Below are positions 1 through 6,750 of a stretch of DNA of 64,000 nucleotides, one piece after another. This stretch comes from DASQGA01 sp038209555 (GTDB lineage Bacteria > Actinomycetota > Thermoleophilia > Gaiellales > Gaiellaceae). Positions within the stretch are counted from its first letter, which is position 1; each line of letters opens with the position of its first letter. The notes below the pieces were generated by a model that was given only the letters and a program-made list of their open reading frames with translations, was not told the origin of the DNA and searched no databases. The translations under genes and the position numbers were made by a program. The stretch spans positions 1 through 64,000 of the forward strand of contig JBBQXP010000001.1 in assembly GCA_038209555.1 (NCBI GenBank), written 5' to 3'.

Positions 1-169
1 CCACTCGGGTCGGGTTCGTCGGGTCGATGAATGTCCGGATGTTGGTGACACCGAGCGGGCCGAAGAACTCTTCGCGCTTCGGCGAGGCAAGCCAGTGATC
101 CCTGTCCTTCACGTCGTGATGGCCGATTACGGTAGGTATGGCAACTCCCTTCGTTGATGGATCGATCAC
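1..169 (-). CDS. Conserved hypothetical protein, C-terminal part missing at the window edge
   Basis: Reading leftward, an open frame gives a protein with the stretch TVIGHHDVKDRDHWLASP followed by a KREEFFGPLGVTNIRTF segment, and it runs off the window start. It looks like a small actinobacterial protein of unknown function; I cannot assign a role. The start is odd. A good Shine-Dalgarno (GAAGGGAG) sits 5 nt before an ATA codon at 139-137, exactly where an ATG would be expected. The nearest canonical in-frame start is GTG at 169. Either translation starts at GTG or ATA, or the native ATG was mutated. Confidence 0.5.
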   Translation of the reverse strand, partial: MIDPSTKGVAIPTVIGHHDVKDRDHWLASPKREEFFGPLGVTNIRTFIDPTNPTRV

Positions 170-349
170 AACAGGAACCTATATCGCCGATCCTACGCCG
201 ATGCGACGGTCAGGAGCCGCCTCTGATGTCTGACGACAGTGATCTCGACTGGGCCAGCGTTCAGGAATGTTCCCCGAACGTACTGGCCGGCGCTAAGGTG
301 ACTTGTACGAGCTCCGGGACTCGGATCGCGCGGGCTGCGAGTCGATGGC

Positions 350-1199
350 TCAGCGGGGGGTGAACGTCGCCACGATTGGACGATAACCGCTGGTATCCCA
401 GAGCGTGTAGGGAACGCCGGGCTCGAGGTCGATGTCGAGGAACACCGAGCTGCCAGGGGGGATGAACTGCATCGCGCCGAGGAAGGTGCCGGGGGCGGGT
501 CCCTTGAATCCTCCCTCTCCCCAAGCGTTGATGTCCTTGAGCGTCTTCCCTGGCTCGATCCGCACCAGGATGAAATCCCGCCTCGTAGTGTCACCGTTCT
601 TTAGCTCCAGGGTCTGCGGCCCCGCTTTGAGAGCCGGGATGTCGTATCCGCCCTTCTCCGCCGTGATCGTGGCGTCGGGCTGGGGAAGCTCGCGGCCGGA
701 GTCGCCGACGATCTCGAAGCTCTTGAGCATCCCGAGGTCGTAGTGGGGCACGCCCTTGGGAGAGGGAATGGAGCACCAGAAGACATAGGTGCCCGGTTCG
801 AGCTCGCGCGTGATCGTGATCTCTTCGCCAGGGCTCAGCAGGAGGCCGACGGCGAACAACCTGGAACCAGGGCCCCGGCTCTTCCCCCTGCGCCAAACGC
901 TTCTTCACGTCCTCGAGGGTCTTCCCCTGGTCGAGCCGTCCGAGCGCGTACTCGTGTAGCTCCTTGCCGCTGTTCGAGGTCTTGAAGCTCACGACGCTGC
1001 CTTCGACCTCGTCCGGCATCACGAAGGCGTACTCGTCGCCCCTGACCGCGATGACGCCCGCATCCTTCTCGGCTCCGGCGTTTGTCGCGGCGGTCGTCGT
1101 CCCGCCCGCTTCGTCCTCGCCTCCGCCGCAGGCGACCAGCAGGAGCAGCCCCGTCAAAAGCACCATCGACACAAGCACGCGGCGCGTTGCTCTACCCAC
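350..1199 (-). pseudogene. Two-domain cupredoxin-like lipoprotein, interrupted by one frameshift
   Basis: The N-terminus is a lipoprotein signal (LLLLVACGGG, lipobox Cys about residue 24) and a Thr/Ala linker. A beta-rich domain follows (GKELHEYALGRLDQGKTLED), then GEEITITRELEPGTYVFWCS, and then a second, related domain (RRDFILVRIEPGKTLKDINA) ending at TGA 352-350. The repeated I/L-x-x-GKTL-x-D pattern suggests duplicated cupredoxin-like units exposed outside the membrane. The reading frame changes once near 855-870, so the two halves lie in different frames although together they make one protein of about 280 residues. This is either a real frameshift or a base-calling error. The GTG start at 1199 is preceded by TAAACT 6 nt upstream, the leaderless arrangement seen for many genes here. 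Metal binding is not established. Confidence 0.7.
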
Positions 1200-1205
1200 C
1201 TCTGG

Positions 1206-1211
1206 AGTTTA
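1206..1211 (-). promoter_or_regulatory. Putative -10 element TAAACT for the lipoprotein gene
   Basis: TAAACT lies 6 nt before the GTG start at 1199, placing the predicted transcription start at or next to the start codon. It overlaps the stop codon region of the next small gene, which would be read through the same promoter area. Confidence 0.4.
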
Positions 1212-1439
1212 GCTCCTTGCCTGGTTCAACTCGCCGAGCAACCGGGACAGTTCTGGCCCGACACGGCCAAGTAGTTTGTAAGGCCAGAACGTCGGCCTGG
1301 GCCAGTGTTCCGGAGTGACTCGATTCTGGCAGGTACGAGAGCAGAAGCGCTTGCCAGGCCGCGCCTCGAACCGATTAGAGCAGCGAACACTATAGGAGAA
1401 AGGATCTAGGGCTTCGCATTGCGTATCATCGGTCATCAT
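1209..1439 (-). CDS. Small putative zinc-finger protein (76 aa), island gene
   Basis: This 76-residue protein has four cysteines (C8, C20, C33, C37). The second part, RPGKRFCSRTCQNR, resembles the C-x3-C half of CGNR-type or treble-clef small zinc fingers. The rest has no recognisable domain. The start ATGATG at 1439 overlaps the stop of the upstream 57-aa ORF, so the two are probably translationally coupled. Composition is more A/T-rich than neighbouring chromosomal genes, in line with membership of the integrated island that ends with the recombinase at 2545-3420. It could be a small regulator or modulator of the element. The function is unknown, and zinc binding is inferred from Cys spacing only. 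Confidence 0.5.
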   Translation of the reverse strand: MMTDDTQCEALDPFSYSVRCSNRFEARPGKRFCSRTCQNRVTPEHWPRPTFWPYKLLGRVGPELSRLLGELNQARS

Positions 1440-1609
1440 TCCTCTGTTTCCTCAACCATTATGGATTGGATGATCTCCATGACCATTTGCCCATCGACGT
1501 AATCTCGTTCTACCGCTTCCCGAAGAAATGGAAAATAGTACGATTCCAGCGGCTCTGGATCATCGTACCGATATAGATACTGAGGGAGGTAGAATCGACA
1601 TTCGCTCAT
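1436..1609 (-). CDS. Small acidic hypothetical protein (57 aa), coupled to the zinc-finger ORF
   Basis: ATG at 1609 opens a 57-codon frame ending in TGA at 1438-1436, which overlaps the ATGATG start of the next gene. The product is rich in Tyr, Glu and Asp (YLPQYLYRYDDPEPLESYYF near the N-terminus) and ends EEIIQS-like helical/acidic (MVMEIIQSIMVEETEE). No signal peptide, membrane segment or known domain is visible. The overlap with the next start and the shared A/T-rich composition support a two-gene unit of the integrated island. I do not recognise the family; an accessory role in the mobile element is only a guess. Confidence 0.5.
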   Translation of the reverse strand: MSECRFYLPQYLYRYDDPEPLESYYFPFLREAVERDYVDGQMVMEIIQSIMVEETEE

Positions 1610-1656
1610 GTCACAATCAAGTTTACTATACGCTCAACCGCTAGTACAAAGGGAGA

Positions 1657-1696
1657 CAGATGTCCGACCGGACATCTGGAAAAGACCGGACATCTG
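1657..1696. repeat. Palindrome plus direct repeat, operator-like (CGGACATCTG units)
   Basis: CAGATGTCCG at 1657-1666 and CGGACATCTG at 1669-1678 form a perfect 10-bp inverted repeat with a 2-bp centre. A third copy, CGGACATCTG, occurs at 1687-1696 in direct orientation, 18 bp from the second. Such spacing is typical of a binding site for a dimeric DNA-binding protein or recombinase. It lies about 50 bp upstream of the 57-aa ORF start (1609, minus strand), so it could control that small operon. Confidence 0.6.
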
Positions 1697-1718
1697 GAAA
1701 GAACGGAAACCTAGATGG

Positions 1719-1822
1719 TCTCTCTCTTGTCTCTCTCTTGTCTCTCTCTCTCTCTTTGGTTGGATGGGCGGGATAGATTGGATGGGAGGATGGATGCATT
1801 GGATGGATGGAGAGAGAGAAGT
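1719..1822. repeat. Low-complexity DNA: TC dinucleotide tracts then GGATG repeats
   Basis: About 1719-1757 is a run of TC dinucleotides in units of TCTCTCTCTTG. About 1758-1812 is rich in GGATGG and GGATGCATT motifs, and the stretch ends in GAGAGAGAGA. The purine/pyrimidine asymmetry is unlike anything else in the window. A 92-codon open frame crosses it, but the translation is repetitive and not protein-like. Confidence 0.85.
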
Positions 1823-2315
1823 GAATGACTCGGAGGGAAGGGCACAGACTCCCCTGTTATGGGAAGTCTATGAACTCATCGGGTGAGGGTGTTCAGGGTC
1901 TACGTGCCACGGCCTAGCTTTACCACTCGCCTGAACTGACTCCTGGACTTACGTCCAACTAGAGCTGTTGTCGTTTATCGTGGAAGGAATGAACTAACCC
2001 TCTGACGGCTTTAGCAGGTCGATGGTTAGTCGCACCTTTAGGGAAGTGACCGGAAAGACCCTCGAAACAGAGGTATAGAAGTTTGGTCGCTCAGTTGTAA
2101 TGTTGCTTCTCGAAGAGAGTGTAGCAGACGCTCGAAACCACACTATTACTTGATGTCGTTCATCCTCTAACCTCGATTACGTCGCGAAGGTCATCCTCGT
2201 TATGCTTGCTAATGCGAGCGTAGACCGCAGCTAAGTGGTTGCTTCGTCTATGTGATCTTTCCAGCTCATGTCTACTGCTATTTTACCACAGGGCTCGACT
2301 ACGACTGGAAGGGAA
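1823..2315. other. Intergenic island DNA without a recognisable gene
   Basis: This stretch of about 490 bp is A/T-rich relative to the chromosome and has no open frame with a convincing start and family. A short minus-strand frame near 2160-2240 spells AAVYARISK, reminiscent of the catalytic start of serine recombinases, but stops soon after. I regard the region as decayed mobile-element DNA. Confidence 0.5.
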
Positions 2316-2343
2316 TTGATATTCTCATGTCTATGCCTATAAT
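2316..2343 (+). promoter_or_regulatory. Near-consensus sigma-70 promoter (TTGATA-16-TATAAT)
   Basis: TTGATA at 2316-2321 and a perfect TATAAT at 2338-2343 are separated by 16 bp, 43 bp before the ATG of the Lsr2-like ORF at 2386. It is the strongest consensus promoter I saw in the window, and it contrasts with the chromosomal genes, which mostly show only a -10 element. Confidence 0.75.
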
Positions 2344-2385
2344 CGGGTATGATCGAACAACCTAGTAGGCCGAAGGGAGAGAACA

Positions 2386-2514
2386 ATGGCTAAGCAAACC
2401 GTTTACGTCAGCGACCTAAGCGGGAGCTACCATCGAAGTAGGCCACGCGGCCCGCATCCTGATCAAGTTCGAAGATGGCAGAAGGGGCACTACGAAATTG
2501 ACGCTAACGCTTAG
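2386..2514 (+). pseudogene. Lsr2-like nucleoid-protein fragment with two compensating frameshifts
   Basis: ATG at 2386, with Shine-Dalgarno AAGGGAG 8 nt upstream, starts MAKQTVYVSDLSGS, which resembles the N-terminal dimerisation strand region of small Lsr2-like actinobacterial proteins. Read straight through, the rest is unlike the family. If one base is skipped after the Ser codon (about 2428), the frame gives TIEVGHAARILIKFEDGRRG. Returning one base later (about 2487) restores GHYEIDANA and the TAG at 2512-2514. The reconstructed 42-residue product reads smoothly as the Lsr2-like fold (strand, acidic loop, strand, GRRG turn, strand). The compensating indels mean decay or sequencing error. 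Lsr2-type proteins silence foreign DNA and are often carried by actinobacterial elements. Confidence 0.55.
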
Positions 2515-2544
2515 AAGCGCTTACAGAGGCTTCTTGCGGGCGTT

Positions 2545-3420
2545 CTACCCAGCAGCCGCCATGAAATCATCAGCAACCTTCGTTGTGGTCAGTTCCGCAT
2601 ACGCCTGCTCGGTGATGGTGGTTGAGGAATGGCCGAGTATGCGGCTGATCGTAGAGAGATCAGCGCCGAGGTTGAATGCCGAACTGCCTAGCGTCTTGCG
2701 GAGAATATGCGGATGAACGTGAAGGCCAGCTCGCTTACCGACTCGGCGAACAACGGCATAGAGTTGGTTCCGGTGCCATGCTTTGCCGGTTCGGGTCACA
2801 AAGATAAAAGCGTCAGTCTGGTTCAGCGGGCCTAAGCGAACTAAGAACGGTCGTAGCTCACTTGGCACCGGTACGCGCCGACGGCCCCGAGGCGTCTTAG
2901 ACTCCTTCACAACGACCCACAGGCGACCGTCCGACCACTCCACGTCCGACCACCGGAGAGCGACTGCCTCTGACACCCGTAGGCCGGTGAAGCGCAGCAG
3001 GTAGATGGCGAGGAATTCATGCGGCGCGATACAGGCGTCTAGGAGCTTGGAGTCATCGTCGGGTCGAAGCCAGTCGTTTGCCTTGCGGAACACTGGCGGG
3101 CTTTCCATCTGTCGCATCGGGCTCTTGGCGCAGTGGTCGTACCGCACTGCCCAGTCGAAAAAGAGCGACAGCGCTTGATGGTGTTTGCGCCGTGTGTTGG
3201 TAGCCGGTTCCTTACCAGGGTTCCGAGCCTCGTAGGCAATCTCGAAGTGGTCGAAATATTTCTCCATGTCGAGCGGCTGAAGCTCAGCAATGTCACGCTC
3301 GCCAACCCACTCGACAAAGAGGCTGAGCGGATACTCATACAGGGCAATCGTGGACGCCTTTCGTCCCTTGCGCTTTAGATGCGCTGTGAAGCTCGGAATT
3401 AGTTCAATCGCTGTACCCAT
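2545..3420 (-). CDS. Tyrosine recombinase/integrase (291 aa)
   Basis: This site-specific recombinase presumably inserted the 1.2-3.45 kb island. An N-terminal SAM-like DNA-binding domain occupies roughly residues 1-100 and the catalytic domain the rest. Catalytic residues are visible in order: Arg in TGLRVSEAVAL, Lys in ESKTPRGRR, HILRKT (H-x-x-R, with Lys where His is common), LGHSS, and the nucleophile Tyr in TEQAYAEL. I chose the ATG at 3420 (MGTAIELIP) rather than 3435 because GAAAGGAG sits 6 nt before it; the upstream ATG is part of the same Shine-Dalgarno stretch. The gene looks intact. Its 3' end faces the Lsr2-like ORF. No tRNA lies beside it, so the attachment site is not identified. 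Confidence 0.93.
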   Translation of the reverse strand: MGTAIELIPSFTAHLKRKGRKASTIALYEYPLSLFVEWVGERDIAELQPLDMEKYFDHFEIAYEARNPGKEPATNTRRKHHQALSLFFDWAVRYDHCAKSPMRQMESPPVFRKANDWLRPDDDSKLLDACIAPHEFLAIYLLRFTGLRVSEAVALRWSDVEWSDGRLWVVVKESKTPRGRRRVPVPSELRPFLVRLGPLNQTDAFIFVTRTGKAWHRNQLYAVVRRVGKRAGLHVHPHILRKTLGSSAFNLGADLSTISRILGHSSTTITEQAYAELTTTKVADDFMAAAG

Positions 3421-3704
3421 GCCGTCTCCTTTCATTCTACCAGTCGTCCAAACTCAGTCATCTGAACATCCTGGTTTTTGCGGCTATCAGTACCTCTCAT
3501 CCGCACTCACCACGATCAGCACGGAGACGGGCACCTGCGACGAGCTCGGCGCGGGCTTCGCTATAACGCGGCGACGGGCGCCTTGGGCGCCCTCGCTGTA
3601 TGGGGTCACTCTTCTTGCACGCGCGGTCTCTGCTTCGCACCTATGGCTCCGGCGTCCCTCGTTCGAGGTTCCACCTACCGGCCTTCGTGGCCGATTCGAG
3701 GTGC

Positions 3705-4664
3705 ATGGCCTTCCTCGCTCGGGCATGGGGTTGCAGAACGGTGCGCCTCGGCCTCAACATTTCGTACGCGCTCGGTGCCGTCCTCGTGGCGGTCCTGGCA
3801 GGGAAGCATTTCGCCTCGGCGGGCTGGCCGCTCGCGGGCGCGGACTGGCGCCTCGTCGCCGGATCGGGACTCCTCTTCATGCTCGCCTACGCCTTCAAGG
3901 CGTACGGCTGGCACCGGCTCTTCGCGCCGAACGACCGCCCGACCCGGCTCGCCCTCGCAGCTGCCGGTGGGGCTGCCTCCGTCTCGGGCGCGGCTCTCCC
4001 GGGTCGTTTTGACGACGCCGTGCGGATCGCGGTCGTCAGGCGGTACCCCGGATGTCACTCAGGTGTTGGAACCCTCTGCCTCTCGCTCTTCATGCTCGGC
4101 CTCGTCGACACGGCGGCCCTCCTGCCCTTCGCATCTGCCGCCGCGGCAACCTCGAACGGCTCCGCCATGGTGCGGACGGCGATGGGAATCGTCGCAGTCG
4201 CCGGGCTCGCCGCGTGCGTCCTGATCACGTTCTTGCCGCGGATGGCCGCGAGTGGACGCCTCCTCAAGTACAGGATCGTCCGCTGGGTGAACGAGCGGAC
4301 GACCTCTCCCCGCGAGGCCTGGAGCGCCTGGGTTCTCGTCGGGCTCTCCTGGCTCGCTCGCGCAGTGGGGCTCTTTCTCCTCCTCGGCGCCCTCGGAATC
4401 AACCTCTCCTTTCCGATCGCAATCGCGTTTCTCTGTGGAGCGGCCGCAACCGGCGCGCTCCCGATTGCTCCCGCGGGGGCAGCCACACAGGCGGGAGCCG
4501 GTGCAGCGATCCTGATTGGAAGCGGCTTTGCGACCGCGGAGGCGATCTCGTTCGCCGTCGCCGCGCAAGCGCTGCTCATCCTTGCGGGCGCTGCCGTCCT
4601 CGTCTGCGCCGCGGCGTGGACGGGCGGCTCGAAGCTGAACGCCCTGCGCCGCGCCTACGCCTAG
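3705..4664 (+). CDS. Flippase-like integral membrane protein (lysylphosphatidylglycerol synthase TM family type)
   Basis: A polytopic membrane protein of 319 residues with about eight hydrophobic segments. The motif PGRFDDAVRIAVVRR about a third of the way in and the PAGAATQAGAGAAIL segment near the C-terminus match the flippase-like domain shared by MprF N-terminal regions and AglD-type proteins. By family it may move or scramble a lipid-linked substrate; the substrate is unknown. I chose ATG 3705 (MAFLARAWGC, weak GAGG 5 nt upstream) over the farther upstream ATG at 3600, because the preceding codons do not look like protein. The roughly 280 bp between the integrase start and this gene hold nothing recognisable and probably contain the island boundary. 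Confidence 0.7.
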   Translation: MAFLARAWGCRTVRLGLNISYALGAVLVAVLAGKHFASAGWPLAGADWRLVAGSGLLFMLAYAFKAYGWHRLFAPNDRPTRLALAAAGGAASVSGAALPGRFDDAVRIAVVRRYPGCHSGVGTLCLSLFMLGLVDTAALLPFASAAAATSNGSAMVRTAMGIVAVAGLAACVLITFLPRMAASGRLLKYRIVRWVNERTTSPREAWSAWVLVGLSWLARAVGLFLLLGALGINLSFPIAIAFLCGAAATGALPIAPAGAATQAGAGAAILIGSGFATAEAISFAVAAQALLILAGAAVLVCAAAWTGGSKLNALRRAYA

Positions 4665-4676
4665 ACCGCTGGCTCC

Positions 4677-5138
4677 TTACGCTGGCGGGAGAGCCTCGAG
4701 CACCTGCTCGGGATGACCGTCGGGCTTCACGCCGTACATGGCTTTCGCGACCGTTCCGTCCGGCGCGATCACAAACGTTGAACGCTTGCTGCCCATCGAC
4801 GTCTTCCCGTAACTCGTCTTCTCGCCCCAGACGCCGTACGCTTCGGCAGCTTCGTGGGCCGGCTCTGCGAGGAGCGTGAACGGCAGCGAGTACTTGTCCC
4901 TGAAGCGAACGTGCGAGGCCTCGTCGTCGGGACTGACCCCGAGGATGACCGCGCCGCGTTCCTGGAAGACGTCGTACGCGTCCCTGAACCCGCGCGCTTC
5001 CTTGGTGCAACCGGGCGTGTCGTCCTTCGGATAGAAAAAGAGGACGACCGGCTTGCCCCGGAGATCGGACAGGCGGACACTTTCGCCGCTCTCTGAGGCG
5101 AGCTCGAAGTCGGGGGCGGCAGCGCCTTCTTTCACCAT
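4677..5138 (-). CDS. bcp: Peroxiredoxin, Bcp/PrxQ type
   Basis: A 153-residue cytoplasmic thiol peroxidase. It begins with the usual APDFELASESGESVRLSDLRG, and the peroxidatic Cys is in PKDDTPGCTKEARGF (Cys44 or so) with the supporting T-x-x-C geometry. The second Cys found five residues later in many Bcp proteins is replaced by Arg (TKEARG), so this is a 1-Cys type needing an external thiol or a distant partner. Family function is reduction of H2O2 and organic hydroperoxides using thioredoxin. ATG 5138 is preceded by TACACT with a 7-nt gap, suggesting a leaderless mRNA. The gene is divergent from the small membrane-protein gene at 5177 and overlaps nothing at its 3' end. Confidence 0.93.
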   Translation of the reverse strand: MVKEGAAAPDFELASESGESVRLSDLRGKPVVLFFYPKDDTPGCTKEARGFRDAYDVFQERGAVILGVSPDDEASHVRFRDKYSLPFTLLAEPAHEAAEAYGVWGEKTSYGKTSMGSKRSTFVIAPDGTVAKAMYGVKPDGHPEQVLEALPPA

Positions 5139-5163
5139 CGTCCCGAGTGTAGATGGGCCAAGG

Positions 5164-5169
5164 TACGCT
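5164..5169 (+). promoter_or_regulatory. Putative -10 element TACGCT for the membrane-protein pair
   Basis: TACGCT ends 7 nt before ATG 5177. On the other strand TACACT (5151-5146) ends 7 nt before the bcp ATG at 5138. The two start codons face away from each other with only 38 bp between them, and each would give a leaderless transcript. Confidence 0.45.
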
Positions 5170-5176
5170 CCGCCGG

Positions 5177-5533
5177 ATGCTCGGCCTGCACGCGCTGAAC
5201 GGGGTCCTGGTCATCGCTGCGACCTTGCTGGCGGCGGTCTGGGGGGCGGTCTACTACCGGCGGGGGCAACCCCCGGGCGCGGTCTTTGCGCACCTTCTGG
5301 CCTTATCGCAGGCCCTCGTGATCGCCCAGGTCGCGCTCGGTCTCCTTCTCGTCTCTGACGGGCGCCGAAACCCAGATCAGCTGCACTACGCCTACGGGTC
5401 ATTCGCGCTCATAGCCATCCTCTCGCCCTGGCTCTACGCCCCGCCCGTCCCGCGGCGCCGGCTCGCCTGGTTCGCGGGAGCGAGCCTCGTTGCCTCCGCG
5501 CTCTCGGTCCGCGCCTACACCACCGGCGTCTGA
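5177..5533 (+). CDS. Small membrane protein, unknown function (118 aa)
   Basis: The protein has four predicted hydrophobic segments (LNGVLVIAATLLAAVWGAVY, a second around ALSQALVIAQVALGLLLV, then FALIAILSPWLYA, and LAWFAGASLVASALSV). It carries a His-Tyr pair (QLHYAYGSF) between segments two and three. No catalytic motif is obvious. I chose ATG 5177 (MLGLHALNG) over the in-frame start at 5153 because a TACGCT hexamer lies 7 nt before it, leaving no room for an upstream leader. The TGA stop overlaps the ATG of the next membrane gene (TGATG at 5531-5535), so the two are coupled and may act together. Confidence 0.6.
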   Translation: MLGLHALNGVLVIAATLLAAVWGAVYYRRGQPPGAVFAHLLALSQALVIAQVALGLLLVSDGRRNPDQLHYAYGSFALIAILSPWLYAPPVPRRRLAWFAGASLVASALSVRAYTTGV

Positions 5534-5901
5534 TGCGGCTCGGGGGAACGGCACGCGGCTTCCTGATCCTCGTCGCGATCGCCGTCGCGATCACGGCGCT
5601 CAAGCTCGAGCTGGCGCTCGGCATCGTCTTCCTGATCCTGCGAATCGCCTTCCTCGTCGCGATCGGCTATTTCCTCTACTCGTTCTGGCGGAACAACCGT
5701 GCGGACATCGCCATGTGGGCGAGGAGAACGCGCGTCGTCTTCTACGGAGGGGCGGCGCTCGCGCTGGTGAACATCGTCGCGTCGGTCTTCCTGCCCTATC
5801 CAGAAGGAGGGCTCGAAGCGCTCGTCTTCTTTGCCGTCCTGGTCGGCGCCGGCTTTGCCATGTACCGCGCCTGGCGCGACGAGCACACCTACGGGTACTA
5901 G
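5533..5901 (+). CDS. Small membrane protein, unknown function (122 aa)
   Basis: There are three or four hydrophobic segments: FLILVAIAVAITALKLEL, LGIVFLILRIAFLVAIGYFL, FYGGAALALVNIVASVFL and ALVFFAVLVGAGFAMY. The C-terminus is charged, ending RDEHTYGY. No family is recognised. The start overlaps the previous gene's stop, which argues for co-translation with the 118-aa protein. The 3' end overlaps by a few bases the convergent hemQ gene. Confidence 0.6.
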   Translation: MRLGGTARGFLILVAIAVAITALKLELALGIVFLILRIAFLVAIGYFLYSFWRNNRADIAMWARRTRVVFYGGAALALVNIVASVFLPYPEGGLEALVFFAVLVGAGFAMYRAWRDEHTYGY

Positions 5902-6599
5902 GCTTCGATACGCGCGCCGGCGCCGTCGAGCGACGCCAGGATCGAGCGAATCGGGGCAGCCTCGCCGACGAAGATCGGCGTGTCGCGCTCCGTGTAGCGG
6001 CTCGCCTCGGTCTCCCGGAGCGTCAGCATCAGCTCGAGGAAGTCCGCCGGCTCTTCGCACTCGAAGGCGGTCATGAATTCCTGATCGTCGATCCCGAACG
6101 AGTAGGTGGTGTGGTTCGTGATCGTGACGAAGCGGCTGCCGATCTCGGCGTGCTCGCGCATCGCCCGGCCGCGATCCTCTACGGGGAGCGCGTACCACTC
6201 ACGCTTCTTCACGAAGGGGTAGACGACGAGATACGGCGCGCCGCGCGGGACAACGCGGCGGTGCTTTCGCTTCTCCTCGAAATACTTGGAAGGGCGTGTC
6301 GCGGCCAGATAGGAGTACGGCGTCTCCAGGTAGCCGGCGAGCGGGGTGCCATTCAGCTCGGTCTGGAGCTCGCGGAAGTCCTCGAAGCGGTCGGTCAGCT
6401 TCCAGAGCATGAAGTCCGTTTCCGGGCGCACACCGACGAGGCTGTACGCGCGAAGCTCTATCCGCTCGGCCCAGCCCTCCACGAGCTCTGCGAAGGCGTC
6501 CTTCCCTGCTTGCCGCTCGTCGATCGGAAGGCGCCGCCAGGCCGGGTCGACCCGGTAAAGGGTGTAGGCGACGTACTGCTGCGCGGAGTCCTCAGCCAC
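5898..6599 (-). CDS. hemQ: Coproheme decarboxylase (HemQ/ChdC, chlorite-dismutase fold)
   Basis: This 233-residue protein has the chlorite-dismutase-like double ferredoxin fold. The motif YPFVKKREWYALPVEDRG and the following REHAEIG (His expected as proximal haem ligand) are characteristic of HemQ from Gram-positive bacteria. It converts Fe-coproporphyrin III to haem b in the coproporphyrin-dependent pathway, using H2O2. The GTG start at 6599 has TACGAT 6 nt upstream, suggesting a leaderless transcript. No other haem genes are in the window. Ordinary chlorite dismutase is unlikely given the HemQ-type motif. Confidence 0.9.
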   Translation of the reverse strand: MAEDSAQQYVAYTLYRVDPAWRRLPIDERQAGKDAFAELVEGWAERIELRAYSLVGVRPETDFMLWKLTDRFEDFRELQTELNGTPLAGYLETPYSYLAATRPSKYFEEKRKHRRVVPRGAPYLVVYPFVKKREWYALPVEDRGRAMREHAEIGSRFVTITNHTTYSFGIDDQEFMTAFECEEPADFLELMLTLRETEASRYTERDTPIFVGEAAPIRSILASLDGAGARIEA

Positions 6600-6605
6600 G
6601 GCCGA

Positions 6606-6611
6606 ATCGTA
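6606..6611 (-). promoter_or_regulatory. Putative -10 element TACGAT for hemQ
   Basis: TACGAT is separated by 6 nt from the GTG start of hemQ at 6599, the spacing expected if the transcript begins at the start codon. Confidence 0.45.
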
Positions 6612-6738
6612 GCCGTCCGGTCACGGCTCCGGCACGCCGAGCGCACCTCGCGTGACACGCGTCGTCCTAGGCTAGATGGGGCCGGGCGCGTACGTCGGCG
6701 GGCAGGCGGGCGCGCCCGGCGCGGCGTTCTGGCACGGG

Positions 6739-6744
6739 TACGCT
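6739..6744 (+). promoter_or_regulatory. Putative -10 element TACGCT for uvrC
   Basis: TACGCT ends 6 nt before ATG 6751. There is no Shine-Dalgarno before this ATG, so a leaderless start explains both the start choice and the lack of an RBS. Confidence 0.45.
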
Positions 6745-6750
6745 GATCGC

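Noticed and set aside
1608..1886. 92-codon plus-strand ORF through the repeat tract
   Set aside because: It translates the TC and GGATG repeats into repetitive Leu/Ser/Trp/Met sequence, has no RBS and no family resemblance.
2160..2240. Minus-strand frame reading AAVYARISKHNEDD, like the start of a serine recombinase
   Set aside because: The Y-x-R-x-S motif fits, but the frame has no start codon and stops 14 residues later without further family features. It may be a remnant, but coincidence cannot be excluded.
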